From SFDP01 sp051891855 (lineage in GTDB: Bacteria > Bacillota > Clostridia > Lachnospirales > Lachnospiraceae), in NCBI GenBank assembly GCA_051891855.1, contig JBJFFP010000070.1, positions 21,826-85,825 of the forward strand: a stretch of DNA of 64,000 bases, written 5' to 3'. Below the pieces are notes generated by a model. That model did not search any database. It was given only the letters and a program-made list of their open reading frames with translations, and had not been told where the DNA came from. Below are positions 44,950 to 54,023 of this stretch, one piece after another. A program made the translations under genes and the position numbers. How positions within the stretch are numbered: the first letter of the stretch is position 1; every line of letters begins with the position of its first letter.

Positions 44950-46359
44950 TCAAGCTCTTTTCCACTTTACTCCCTCTCGGGTATCCTCCAAAAGAATCCC
45001 CTGCTCCAAAAGCTGATTACGGATTTCATCTGCCCGGGCAAAATCCTTTGCCTTTCTGGCCTCTTGGCGCTCCTGAATAAGTGCTTCAATCTCCTGATCC
45101 AGAATCTCTTTTTTGTTTTCTAGGATCAGTCCGCAAATGTCTGCCATTCGGATCAGCTGCCCGTACAGGGCATCCACATAGGCTTTGGAGCTATCCTCTG
45201 AACCATTAGTATTGGAGAACTTTACCAGCTCAAAAATAGCCGCAATGGCATCCGCCGTATTGAAATCATCCTCCATGGCCTCTTCAAACTTCTGCAAAAA
45301 AATCTTTGCTTCCTCCAATGAGGCCGCTTCTGCTTCCGTCAGCTCCTTAAGGCTTACTTTTTCCTGAAGCTCATGAAGCTTCTCTGCTGCGGTTTTGATT
45401 CGTTCCAGGCCGTTTTTTGCCGCCTCCATCAAATCGGCAGAGAAATTCAGTGGACTTCTGTAGTGGGCAGAAAGCATGAAAAAGCGGAGCACCTGCAGAT
45501 CATATTTTTCACTGATATCTCTTACGGTAAAAAAGTTCCCTGCAGATTTAGACATCTTCTTATTGTCAATATTTAAGAAAGCATTGTGCATCCAGTAGCG
45601 GGCAAAGGTCTTCCCGTTGGCCGCCTCAGACTGAGCAATTTCATTCTCATGGTGGGGGAAAACCAAATCCTCACCGCCGGCATGAATATCAATTTCCTCA
45701 CCCAGATATTTCTTACTCATCACGCTACATTCAATATGCCAGCCGGGACGGCCGTCACACCAGGGAGAATGCCAGGCCGGCTCTCCTGCTTTCCTAGGCT
45801 TCCACAGTACAAAATCCAGTGGATCTTCCTTCTGCTCCTCCCCGGAAACCAGAAGGGAACGGTTTCCTCCCTGTAAATCATCCAGATTTTTGTGAGAAAG
45901 CTTGCCGTATTCCTTAAAGCTTCGGGTTCGGTAGTAAACTGTACCGTCTTTTGCCGGATAGGCATAACGCTTTTTAATCAGGGTGGAAATCATATCCACC
46001 ATTCCGTCAATTTCTTTGGTGGCCAATGGATGGGTGGTAGCCGGCTTAACATTCAAGCCCTCCATATCCTTTTTACATTCCTCAATGTAACGCTGGGAGA
46101 TCACCTCAGACTCCACTCCCTCTTCCAGAGCTTTTTTGATAATCTTATCATCCACATCCGTAAAATTGGATACGAAATTTACCTCCAGTCCTTTGTATTC
46201 CATATAGCGCCTTACCGTATCAAAAACGATCATGGGCCGGGCATTTCCGATATGAATCAGGTTGTATACGGTAGGTCCGCAGACATACATCTTTACCTTC
46301 CCCTCTTCCAGAGGAATAAATTCTTCTTTTTGCTTAGTCAGCGTATTATAGATTTTCAT
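44950..46359 (-). CDS. cysS: Cysteinyl-tRNA synthetase
   Basis: 469 residues, class I synthetase charging tRNA-Cys. Zn ligands are in MYVCGPTVY and WHIECSVMS; the HIGH-like signature is HIGNARPMIVFDT; the KMSKS loop is KKMSKSAGNF. The C-terminal helical domain ends with the typical FARADEIRNQLLEQGI. GAGG is six bases before the ATG. It lies 24 bp after cysE and is under the same cysteine T-box leader. Confidence 0.97.
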   Translation of the reverse strand: MKIYNTLTKQKEEFIPLEEGKVKMYVCGPTVYNLIHIGNARPMIVFDTVRRYMEYKGLEVNFVSNFTDVDDKIIKKALEEGVESEVISQRYIEECKKDMEGLNVKPATTHPLATKEIDGMVDMISTLIKKRYAYPAKDGTVYYRTRSFKEYGKLSHKNLDDLQGGNRSLLVSGEEQKEDPLDFVLWKPRKAGEPAWHSPWCDGRPGWHIECSVMSKKYLGEEIDIHAGGEDLVFPHHENEIAQSEAANGKTFARYWMHNAFLNIDNKKMSKSAGNFFTVRDISEKYDLQVLRFFMLSAHYRSPLNFSADLMEAAKNGLERIKTAAEKLHELQEKVSLKELTEAEAASLEEAKIFLQKFEEAMEDDFNTADAIAAIFELVKFSNTNGSEDSSKAYVDALYGQLIRMADICGLILENKKEILDQEIEALIQERQEARKAKDFARADEIRNQLLEQGILLEDTREGVKWKRA

Positions 46360-46382
46360 GCTTTACCTCTCATTCTTTTTCC

Positions 46383-47069
46383 TTATTGTCCTTCCAGTTT
46401 ATCCTTCTGCTTACGTTTAAGCTGCCGTACTTCCTCTTCCAGCTCCAGCAGACGGTTGGTCAGTATACTGTCTGCATGCTGCAGATTGGTGATATCCTCT
46501 CTTACCGGATCCGGCAGAGCCTGATCCAGTGTTTCCTGAGGCAGTGTCATATTCCTGCGCTTCACCACACGCCCCGGCACCCCCACCACAGTGGAGCCGG
46601 GCGGCACCTCTGACAGTACCACGCTGCCGGCACCTATCTTGGAATTATCTCCTATGGTAAAAGACCCCAGCACCTTAGCTCCTGCACTGACCATAACATT
46701 ATTTCCCAAGGTGGGATGTCGTTTTCCCTGCTCCTTACCGGTTCCTCCAAGAGTTACTCCCTGATAAAGAGTACAGTTGTCACCGATTATGGTAGTTTCT
46801 CCTATAATAACACCGTTTCCGTGATCGATAAACAGACCCTTTCCAATCTGTGCTCCCGGATGAATCTCAATTCCGGTTTTTCTCACCCCTCTTTGAGAAA
46901 TCCAACGGGCGAGAAAATAGTGCTTTTTTAAATACAGCCGATGGGCAATCCGGTAGTGAAGCATCACCTTAAAGCTGGGGTATAAAAAGACTTCCCAGGG
47001 AGAGTGAATAGCTGCATCCCGCTCCCTGATCAGTTGAATTTCTTCACGAATATACTTAATAATTCCCAT
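46383..47069 (-). CDS. cysE: Serine O-acetyltransferase
   Basis: 228 residues. First step of cysteine synthesis, making O-acetylserine from serine and acetyl-CoA. The N-terminal helical region carries RDAAIHSPWEVFLYPSFKV; a left-handed beta-helix of hexapeptide repeats follows, with IHPGAQIGKGLFIDHGNGVI (catalytic His/Asp), then VTLGGTGKEQGKRHPTLGN. The C-terminal helix is charged. Start at 47069 because GAGGG lies just upstream; a start four codons earlier lies in this site. First gene of the operon and directly preceded by the T-box terminator. Confidence 0.95.
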   Translation of the reverse strand: MGIIKYIREEIQLIRERDAAIHSPWEVFLYPSFKVMLHYRIAHRLYLKKHYFLARWISQRGVRKTGIEIHPGAQIGKGLFIDHGNGVIIGETTIIGDNCTLYQGVTLGGTGKEQGKRHPTLGNNVMVSAGAKVLGSFTIGDNSKIGAGSVVLSEVPPGSTVVGVPGRVVKRRNMTLPQETLDQALPDPVREDITNLQHADSILTNRLLELEEEVRQLKRKQKDKLEGQ

Positions 47070-47090
47070 TTTCCCTCTCATTCTTTCAAT

Positions 47091-47370
47091 GAAAAAAACT
47101 TCGTCTCCTTATAGAGACGAAGTTATCCGCGGTTCCACTCTAATAGGGACAAAATGCCCCCTCTCCATTCCCTTAACGCGGGCTAAACGTATCCGGCTAC
47201 TGGGGTTCACCGAATCAGCTCCCGAAGGCACTTCCATTTCCTTCCCGTGAAGAATGCTTCCAGCCGACGGCATCCTCTCTCTGTCACCTTTCAGAAATGT
47301 ACTTTTTCGTTCTCTGCCTTTATTTTCCTTATCCGCTTCATCCTTTTCCCAGCGGAAAATATCTTACATC
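47091..47370 (-). promoter_or_regulatory. Cysteine T-box leader of the cysE-cysS operon
   Basis: The minus-strand leader contains AGAGAGAGG and a long stem I, the conserved T-box core AGAGTGGAACCGCGG (47141-47127), and the terminator AACTTCGTCTC/GAGACGAAGTT followed by TTTTTTT (47124-47091). The specifier loop region reads GGAAGTGCCTTCGG with TGC (Cys) at 47230-47228, matching the downstream cysteine genes. Uncharged tRNA-Cys should pair with TGC and with the T-box core, favouring the antiterminator and so switching the operon on at low cysteine. Confidence 0.9.
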
Positions 47371-47376
47371 TATTTT

Positions 47377-47405
47377 AGAATATGCAAATCTTCCGTTTTT
47401 GTCAA
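47377..47405 (-). promoter_or_regulatory. Promoter of the T-box/cysE operon
   Basis: On the minus strand TTGACA, a 17-bp spacer and TATTCT. The transcript should begin near 47370, giving a leader of about 300 nt. The -35 box is ten bases from the stop codon of the acetyltransferase gene. Confidence 0.8.
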
Positions 47406-47415
47406 TAGCAGCACT

Positions 47416-48510
47416 TTAAACAATTTCATTGATAAACATTCCCTGTAACAGATAAGGTGTTAGCTCACTGATCGTCATTCTCACCTCTGCCGGTCTGCTT
47501 TCTTTCTGTCGGGTCACCCGGCTTCCATAGGGAGTAAGCTCCCACAGATATAGTCCCTCATTTTCTGCCAGAAGCGGATCATCAATATCAATAAGCACTG
47601 CTTTATTCTCAGGGCTTCTTACCAGCTTCATCATTTCCTCCAAATGAACGATTCTGGCCATAATAATGGGCTTCTTCTCTTCCTTTATTCGGATAAAGGG
47701 AAAGCTTCCTTCATCCCTTTCCAGCAATTCCTGCAGGGCAATTTCCTTTCCCTCTCTGGCATAAAGAAAAAAGCCCTGCAGCTTCCCTTCTTTTTCCAGA
47801 AAAAAAATATCCCCGTTTTGTGCCTGCAATTCTTTCAGCTGCCGTTTATAATATTCTGCACTTCTTTTTACGTAAATCCTATGCTTCTTTGCCAGCTGCT
47901 CATTGGCAAACTCAGCAAGCTGTTCACAAAGTCGGAAGGTTACCTCCTCATTGGTGCATCTGCCTGACATACTGTATAGTCTGCTTCCTGCCTTCAGGCC
48001 GCCGGACTCTTCTAAGGACAGATGATTTACTTTCTCTTCCCTCTGTGCCAAAGCCGTTTCTGTTCCCATGATTGGCTCCAATACCCGAAGGGGAAACTCT
48101 TCTTCCCGAAAGCTCCACCGGGGCCGTTCATAAACATAAACAAAATCAAAGGGCTCATAAATAGCCGGATTGGCAGGCATTAAAAAGGTAAAGGGCAGCC
48201 TTTCTCTGTACATTTCCTCCATTGCTGTCATCAGAAGTGCCGTCATTCTTCCCTTATGACGATACTCTTCTCTTGTTGCCACTCCCACAATATAGGAGAT
48301 GGTTTTCAGCTTATCCTGAATCTGTACCGGATAGGGTGTCCGAAAAAGCATGGCCTCATAGGGCTGCTCTCCGGCTACATAGGCAATATTCTCTGCCGCC
48401 TTATTTTCATAATAATAGTCCACAAATTCAGAAGAATCCTCCTGAAATACCCCTTCCCATAAATTCCTGGTGGTCTTGCAGTCCTCTCCTGTCAATCGCC
48501 TTATTTCCAT
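47416..48510 (-). CDS. Eis-like GNAT N-acetyltransferase
   Basis: 364 residues with the three-part Eis architecture: N-terminal GNAT domain (YIVGVATREEYRHKGRMTALL is the acetyl-CoA loop, about 72-92), a second GNAT-like half, and a C-terminal SCP2-like beta domain ending at AEVRMTISELTPYLLQGMF. In other bacteria such proteins acetylate aminoglycosides, polyamines or proteins; the substrate here is unknown. AGGAAG precedes the ATG. It follows ispF by 23 bp, probably in the same transcript. Confidence 0.85.
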   Translation of the reverse strand: MEIRRLTGEDCKTTRNLWEGVFQEDSSEFVDYYYENKAAENIAYVAGEQPYEAMLFRTPYPVQIQDKLKTISYIVGVATREEYRHKGRMTALLMTAMEEMYRERLPFTFLMPANPAIYEPFDFVYVYERPRWSFREEEFPLRVLEPIMGTETALAQREEKVNHLSLEESGGLKAGSRLYSMSGRCTNEEVTFRLCEQLAEFANEQLAKKHRIYVKRSAEYYKRQLKELQAQNGDIFFLEKEGKLQGFFLYAREGKEIALQELLERDEGSFPFIRIKEEKKPIIMARIVHLEEMMKLVRSPENKAVLIDIDDPLLAENEGLYLWELTPYGSRVTRQKESRPAEVRMTISELTPYLLQGMFINEIV

Positions 48511-48533
48511 TATTCACTGCTTCCTTTCTGTGT

Positions 48534-49073
48534 CTATGGTCTGCAGCAGCCCCCACAGCCTTCGCAGCCGGAGGCCTGTGGATTTTCATCAAACAGTCTG
48601 GTAGGACTGTTTAACAGGCAGATAGCCTGGGCCGAAATTCCGGATCCTTCTCCGGTAAAGCCCATCCCTTCCTCTGTAGTTGCCTTGACATTTACCTGCT
48701 CAATACTGATATTCAAGGCTCCGGCAATATTGGCTCTCATCGTGTCAATATAGGGGCGCATCTTCGGAGCCTGGGCAATAATCGTTGCATCAATATTTTC
48801 GATAAACAGCAGCTGCTCCTCTACCATTTCCCCTACAGTTTTTAGAAGCTTCAGGCTGTCTGCCCCCTTCCACTTTTCCTCTGTGTCCGGAAAATGCTTG
48901 CCAATGTCCCCCAGAGCCGCTGCTCCCAAAAGAGCATCGGAGATGGCATGAAGCAGTACATCTGCATCGGAATGGCCCAACAGCCCCTTTTCATAAGGGA
49001 TGTCCACACCGCCGATAATCAGTCTGCGTCCTTCCACCAATCTATGCACATCATATCCCATTCCAACTCTCAT
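48534..49073 (-). CDS. ispF: 2-C-methyl-D-erythritol 2,4-cyclodiphosphate synthase with Cys-rich tail
   Basis: 179 residues. Fifth step of the MEP isoprenoid pathway. Conserved: MGYDVHRLVEGRRLIIGGV (metal ligands Asp and His), LGHSDADVLLHAISDALLGA, GDIGKHFPDT and VNVKATTEEGMGFTGEGSGI. Normal enzymes end near residue 157-160; here about 20 residues follow, ending SGCEGCGGCCRP with four Cys. GGAGG AAGGAA lies before the ATG. The promoter is listed separately. The tail could bind a metal or be incidental. Confidence 0.95.
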   Translation of the reverse strand: MRVGMGYDVHRLVEGRRLIIGGVDIPYEKGLLGHSDADVLLHAISDALLGAAALGDIGKHFPDTEEKWKGADSLKLLKTVGEMVEEQLLFIENIDATIIAQAPKMRPYIDTMRANIAGALNISIEQVNVKATTEEGMGFTGEGSGISAQAICLLNSPTRLFDENPQASGCEGCGGCCRP

Positions 49074-49101
49074 TTCCTTCCTCCTGCTATTTCTGGGACT
49101 T

Positions 49102-49130
49102 ATTGTAGCCCAGTGGAGAACTTTTGTAAA
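49102..49130 (-). promoter_or_regulatory. ispF promoter
   Basis: On the minus strand TTTACA, a 17-bp spacer and TACAAT, 28 bp before the start codon. Confidence 0.7.
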
Positions 49131-49242
49131 GAATCCAAAGGAGAAAGAGGGGATTATTTCCTGATGCAGAGAGAAATCTCCGGCTTGACAAGCAGATGGT
49201 TCAGGTACTAAGCTAAGAGAAAAAGGAGGTTATATTATATCT

Positions 49243-49416
49243 ATGATTCCCAATGACCCTGTAATGTTAGTTTCCTTTCTCAATTTAAAGTTAAGAGATT
49301 ATTATGCTTCTTTTGATGCTCTTTGCGAAGATTTAGAGCTGGATAAGGAAGAAATTGAGAAAAAACTGGATACCATTGACTATCACTATAAACCGGAGCA
49401 GAATCAGTTTCTTTGA
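49243..49416 (+). CDS. DUF4250 domain protein, small
   Basis: 57 residues starting MIPNDPVMLVSFLNLKLRDY and ending YHYKPEQNQFL, which matches the DUF4250 family (short acidic proteins of Firmicutes with a helix-turn-helix-like fold; function unknown). AAAGGAGG lies about ten bases before the ATG. Possible promoter TTGACA (49185) with an 18-bp spacer and TAAGCT. A terminator that also serves convergent clpB follows at 49512. Too short to be found by a 60-codon ORF cutoff. Confidence 0.88.
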   Translation: MIPNDPVMLVSFLNLKLRDYYASFDALCEDLELDKEEIEKKLDTIDYHYKPEQNQFL

Positions 49417-49511
49417 TTTCCTGTCTCCATAGGATTTACTTTGTCCCCTTTGACAATAGTATGTGCGTGTTCTTCCATTTCCGGAGTTGCCGGAATTGGA
49501 CATATTTTAAA

Positions 49512-49546
49512 GGCAGCTTGTGCCAAATACAAGCTGCCTCATTTTT
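49512..49546. terminator. Terminator between the DUF4250 gene and clpB
   Basis: GGCAGCTTGT / ACAAGCTGCC 10-bp stem with a 7-base loop. TCATTTTTT follows on the plus strand and TTTAAAAT on the minus. Confidence 0.85.
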
Positions 49547-52134
49547 TACCCTGCTGTTGCCTTAAGCTTATGGCTGTTCTCATCCACATCTATCAGAATT
49601 CTGTCCTTGGCGGCCACCTTATCCTCCAGAATCAATCGAGCTGCCAAAGTCTCTACATTTCTCTGAACATAACGCTTTAAGGGACGGGCGCCGTAAATCG
49701 GGTCATAGCCCTCTTCCACAATTAACGCCTCTGCCGCAGGAGTAACCTCAATAGCTACCTCCCGGTCTGTAAGCCGCTCATTCAATTCATCAACGATCAA
49801 ATGGATAATATGGCCAATATCCCGGCGGGTCAAGGGCTTAAAGAGAATCGTTTCATCCAGACGATTTAAAAATTCCGGTCTGAAATGCATCCGAAGCTCA
49901 TTCATCACTGCCTCCCTTGCCGATTCCTCAATATTTCCATCTTCGCGGATACCATCCAACAGATACTGAGCTCCGATATTAGAGGTCATAATCAAAATCG
50001 TATTCTTAAAATCCACGGTTCTTCCCTGGGAATCGGTAATCCGTCCATCATCCAGTACCTGCAAAAGTACATTAAATACGTCCGGGTGAGCCTTTTCAAT
50101 CTCGTCAAACAGAACCACTGCATAGGGCTTTCTGCGAACAGCTTCCGTCAGCTGTCCGCCCTCTTCATATCCTACATAGCCGGGAGGCGCTCCGATCAGC
50201 CTTGCCACAGAGTGCTTCTCCATATACTCACTCATGTCAATACGAACCATATTACTTTCGTCATCAAACAAAGCTGCTGCCAAAGCCTTGGCTAACTCCG
50301 TTTTACCCACACCGGTAGGCCCTAAAAACAGGAAGGAGCCTATGGGCTTTGCCGGGTCTTTGATACCTGCCTTAGAGCGAATAATGGCTTCTGTTACCAG
50401 ATTCACCCCTTCCTCCTGGCCGATTACCCGTTTATGCAGTTCCTCATCCAGGTGAAGCGTCTTATTTCGCTCACTCTCCGTCAGTTTTGCCACCGGAATG
50501 CCGGTCCATCGGGATACTATCTTTCCGATCTCCTCCTCCGATACACTCTCATGTACCAGACCCAGCTCTTGGCTTTTTACCTTTTCTTCTTCAATTTCCA
50601 GCTGCTTTTTTAACTCCGGCAATTTACCGTAGCTGAGCTCTGCTGCCTTCTCATAATCTCCTTCACGCTGAGCAATCTGAATCTGGCTGTTCATGGTTTC
50701 AATTTCTTCCCGCAAATGGGATAGCCTTTCTACCGAAGCCTTTTCATTTTCCCACTGGGCAGTTCGATTATTCAGCTCCTCCTTCAATTCAGCAAGCTCC
50801 TTTTGAAGATGCTCCAGACGTTCCTTACTGAGTCTGTCTTCTTCTTTTTTCAAAGCAGCTTCTTCAATTTCCATCTGCATTACCCTCCGATGAAGCTCAT
50901 CCAACTCCGTTGGCATGGAATCCAGCTCCGTTTTGATCAGGGCGCAGGCCTCATCTACAAGATCGATAGCCTTGTCCGGCAAAAAACGGTCTGAAATATA
51001 GCGGTTGGACAGTACAGCGGCACTGACCAGGGCGTTATCCAGAATCTTTACCCCATGATAAACCTCATAGCGTTCCTTCAAGCCACGGAGAATGGAAATG
51101 GTATCCTCCACCGTAGGCTCATCCACCATTACCGGCTGGAATCTCCGCTCCAGTGCCGCATCCTTTTCAATATACTGACGATATTCGTCCAAGGTAGTGG
51201 CACCAATGCAATGAAGCTCTCCTCTGGCCAGCATAGGCTTTAACATATTTCCTGCATCCAGAGCTCCATCAGTCTTTCCGGCTCCTACAATGGTATGGAG
51301 CTCATCGATAAAGAGGATAATCTGCCCGTTACTGCTTTTCACCTCCTCCAAAACAGCCTTCAGACGTTCCTCAAATTCTCCCCGATACTTAGCCCCGGCA
51401 ACCAGTGCTCCCATATCCAGAGCAAAAATCCGCTTATCTTTAAGTCCTCCCGGCACATCTCCTCTGACAATCCGCTGAGCCAGGCCTTCCACCACTGCCG
51501 TCTTACCTACCCCCGGTTCCCCGATCAGTACCGGATTATTCTTGGTTTTCCTGGATAGAATCCGAATCACGTTACGAATCTCATGGTCACGTCCGATAAC
51601 CGGATCCAGCTTTTCATTTCTTGCCTTTTCCACCAAATCCTGTCCGTATTTCTCCAGCGTATCATAAGTTGCCTCCGGATTGTCGCTGGTTACCCGCTGA
51701 TTTCCTCTAACGGTAGACAATACCTGCAAAAAGCGTTCTCTGTTAATTCCGTATTCTGAAAATAATGCTTTAATTTCCCTGTTAGGATGCTTGAGCATGG
51801 ATAGAAACAGATGCTCTACTGATACATACTCATCTCCCATCTGCTTTGCTTCATCCTCTGCACTGATCAATACCTTATTCAGATCCTTACCAACATATAC
51901 CTGACCACCCTGAACCTTAACTCTTTTTTCCACTGCCTGTCTGGCGCGATTAAGAAAATGCTCCTTTTGAATCTCCATCTTCTCAATCAGCTTAAGGATC
52001 AGACTGTCCTCTACTGTAAGCAAACTGTACAGTAAATGCTCCTGCTCAATCTCCTGATTTCCATACTCATAGGCAAGCTTCTCACAGCCTTCCACTGCCT
52101 GCATGGATTTCTGCGTAAATTTTGAAATGTTCAT
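49546..52134 (-). CDS. clpB: Disaggregase ClpB (Hsp100)
   Basis: 862 residues. AAA+ disaggregase that works with DnaK to dissolve protein aggregates. N domain (about 1-140), AAA-1 with Walker A GEPGVGKTA and FIDELHTIVGAG, coiled-coil middle domain (about 410-530), AAA-2 with GPTGVGKTEL and VVLFDEIEKAHPD, and the pore loop GYVGY. Start at 52134 with GGAGG seven bases upstream; a start seven codons earlier is unlikely. Preceded by a CIRCE-bearing promoter, so HrcA control is expected. Confidence 0.97.
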   Translation of the reverse strand: MNISKFTQKSMQAVEGCEKLAYEYGNQEIEQEHLLYSLLTVEDSLILKLIEKMEIQKEHFLNRARQAVEKRVKVQGGQVYVGKDLNKVLISAEDEAKQMGDEYVSVEHLFLSMLKHPNREIKALFSEYGINRERFLQVLSTVRGNQRVTSDNPEATYDTLEKYGQDLVEKARNEKLDPVIGRDHEIRNVIRILSRKTKNNPVLIGEPGVGKTAVVEGLAQRIVRGDVPGGLKDKRIFALDMGALVAGAKYRGEFEERLKAVLEEVKSSNGQIILFIDELHTIVGAGKTDGALDAGNMLKPMLARGELHCIGATTLDEYRQYIEKDAALERRFQPVMVDEPTVEDTISILRGLKERYEVYHGVKILDNALVSAAVLSNRYISDRFLPDKAIDLVDEACALIKTELDSMPTELDELHRRVMQMEIEEAALKKEEDRLSKERLEHLQKELAELKEELNNRTAQWENEKASVERLSHLREEIETMNSQIQIAQREGDYEKAAELSYGKLPELKKQLEIEEEKVKSQELGLVHESVSEEEIGKIVSRWTGIPVAKLTESERNKTLHLDEELHKRVIGQEEGVNLVTEAIIRSKAGIKDPAKPIGSFLFLGPTGVGKTELAKALAAALFDDESNMVRIDMSEYMEKHSVARLIGAPPGYVGYEEGGQLTEAVRRKPYAVVLFDEIEKAHPDVFNVLLQVLDDGRITDSQGRTVDFKNTILIMTSNIGAQYLLDGIREDGNIEESAREAVMNELRMHFRPEFLNRLDETILFKPLTRRDIGHIIHLIVDELNERLTDREVAIEVTPAAEALIVEEGYDPIYGARPLKRYVQRNVETLAARLILEDKVAAKDRILIDVDENSHKLKATAG

Positions 52135-52227
52135 AGACTTACCTCCCTCTGACAATAGTTTGGAAAAATTTTTTCAAATTACTCCTCATTTCCCAAAACT
52201 CAATCCTGTTTGTTCTGTTATAAGTTT

Positions 52228-52256
52228 TTTATAACTCATTTTGTTAGCACTGTCAA
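52228..52256 (-). promoter_or_regulatory. clpB promoter
   Basis: On the minus strand TTGACA, a 17-bp spacer and TATAAA. The CIRCE repeat overlaps its -35 region, which is the classic repressing position. Confidence 0.85.
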
Positions 52257-52270
52257 TAGGTGAGTGCTAA
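52244..52270 (-). promoter_or_regulatory. CIRCE operator of clpB
   Basis: TTAGCACTG, a nine-base spacer and GAGTGCTAA: one mismatch from the consensus (TTAGCACTC). It covers the -35 box of the clpB promoter, unlike the exact CIRCE at htpG. Confidence 0.88.
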
Positions 52271-52339
52271 TATTTTCTGAAAATTTTTATAAACCAACCA
52301 AACAGGCCAAAATTGTGTTCAGATTTCCCCATGTTCTAA

Positions 52340-52373
52340 AAGAGCGTACCCAACTTAAGCCGGATACGCTCTT
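52340..52373 (-). terminator. Terminator after the second chemoreceptor gene
   Basis: On the minus strand AAGAGCGTATCC pairs with GGGTACGCTCTT (one T-G pair), followed by TTAG. The sequence between it and the clpB promoter (52274-52339) shows nothing else. Confidence 0.65.
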
Positions 52374-52449
52374 CCTTAACACTCCTTTTTAATATCTGCT
52401 TCAAAATTTTTTTAATCAGGCTAAAAATTCTACACCCCTCTTTTGAATT

Positions 52450-53949
52450 TTACATCTGCAGCTCTTCTGCCAGCTGTCCCACTACTTCTTCGATATAAGA
52501 AACGCTCTTACCCGTTTCGTCATATTTTTTCAGCATTTCTGTGGTAATTTCTCTGCTTTCAGCTACACTTTCAGTCATTACCGTCATAATTTCCCTTATC
52601 TGCTGCATATTCTCCACCATACTGCTGTTGGAGCTCTCCACTTCCCGAATGGCCTTTCCTACCATATCCATCTGATTAGCCAGTTCCCGGGAATCCTCAT
52701 GAACATTACTTACTGCCTCATTTACTCCCTCCAGCTTTCTGGTGGTAGAGCCAACCAGACTGAGAATGGAGGTTATGGAATCTGCCATACGCTGGGAAGT
52801 ATCCTCCAAATGATGCAGTGACTCCATAATACTTCCTGAGGATGCCTGGGTTCCATTGCTTAAATTACGAATCTCATCGGCTACTACAGCAAAGCCTCTG
52901 CCGGCTTCACCTGCTCTGGCTGCCTCAATAGATGCATTCAGGGCCAACAGATTCGTCTGAGAGGTTATATCCTCTATGGTGCCTGTTTCCTGCTTTACTC
53001 TCTGGAACTGGCTGTTAAATTCATTCAGAATATCCTCCACATGGGAAGACAGCTTGGCCATGGTTCTGGTATCCTTTACTGCCTCTTCCATCTCTACTAC
53101 ACTGTTTCCCGTACTGTCCACAGACTGTCCGATTACTTCTGCCATCCGTTCAGTTACTTCTACCACATGTACAACCTGCTGTTCAATTCCTTCTGTCATA
53201 ATCATCGTGGAATCCACCTTATCGGAAAGTCTGCTGTTATTATTGGACAGCTCTTCCATGCTGTCTACCACATTGGTTGCTCCCTGACGATTCTCATCCG
53301 TCAATACATGAACATCCGCTACCCTCTGCTGCACAATCCCGCTGGCTTCCTTCACCTGTTCCACCGTAGTTGTCACTCTTTCCAAATTCTCTTTAATAGA
53401 GGAAACCATTACCTCCTCCATGTGAATCAGATGGCGGACGGAAAGAAAATAGCACACATATGCTGTCACCAGGGAAAATATCTGTATTTCATAAGCTGTC
53501 ATATCTGCAGGACTGTTCATTCCCCCATTATAGTTTTTAATGATGGCAATAATCAGTGCAAGCAGGTTACCCATACCGCAACGCAGAAGAAGATTCTGAT
53601 CCTTGAACATAATCAGCATTGCCGATACAGGAAAAATAAATACAAAGCTTACCTGAGATGTGGTGGTAAGCATAACAAAAAAATAAAACAGACCATAGCC
53701 TATGGCAATAATATACTTATAAAGTATGGTATCCGCTCCTTTAATCTTTAGTGCTGCCACTCCCACAAAAAAAGGACACCAGCACATTACTAAAAAGAGC
53801 AGATAATATCCAATTCCTCTCAGTCCCTTTACTACCTCCAGTGCATAAGCAGCTGTCAGAATCAGACAGAATGTCAACCAGATGATCATTCCCTTCTTAT
53901 TTGCTCCCGCAGCAAATCGTTGTCCTCCATATTCTGCAGTATAGTCCAT
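52450..53949 (-). CDS. Methyl-accepting chemotaxis protein with polytopic membrane N-terminus
   Basis: 499 residues. Residues about 20-185 contain around six hydrophobic segments and no large external loop, so the sensor part is membrane-embedded. The C-terminal signalling domain has TSQTNLLALNASIEAARAGEAG, the conserved hairpin tip, and flanking heptads. No canonical HAMP domain is obvious. Start at 53949 with GGAGGAGATT directly upstream; an ATG four codons earlier lies within that site. Probable ligand unknown. Confidence 0.9.
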   Translation of the reverse strand: MDYTAEYGGQRFAAGANKKGMIIWLTFCLILTAAYALEVVKGLRGIGYYLLFLVMCWCPFFVGVAALKIKGADTILYKYIIAIGYGLFYFFVMLTTTSQVSFVFIFPVSAMLIMFKDQNLLLRCGMGNLLALIIAIIKNYNGGMNSPADMTAYEIQIFSLVTAYVCYFLSVRHLIHMEEVMVSSIKENLERVTTTVEQVKEASGIVQQRVADVHVLTDENRQGATNVVDSMEELSNNNSRLSDKVDSTMIMTEGIEQQVVHVVEVTERMAEVIGQSVDSTGNSVVEMEEAVKDTRTMAKLSSHVEDILNEFNSQFQRVKQETGTIEDITSQTNLLALNASIEAARAGEAGRGFAVVADEIRNLSNGTQASSGSIMESLHHLEDTSQRMADSITSILSLVGSTTRKLEGVNEAVSNVHEDSRELANQMDMVGKAIREVESSNSSMVENMQQIREIMTVMTESVAESREITTEMLKKYDETGKSVSYIEEVVGQLAEELQM

Positions 53950-54023
53950 AATCTCCTCCATTTTCCCTAGATGTATTAGTTATTTACACTATACTTTCAT
54001 TATCAATGATTTCCCTATAAATT

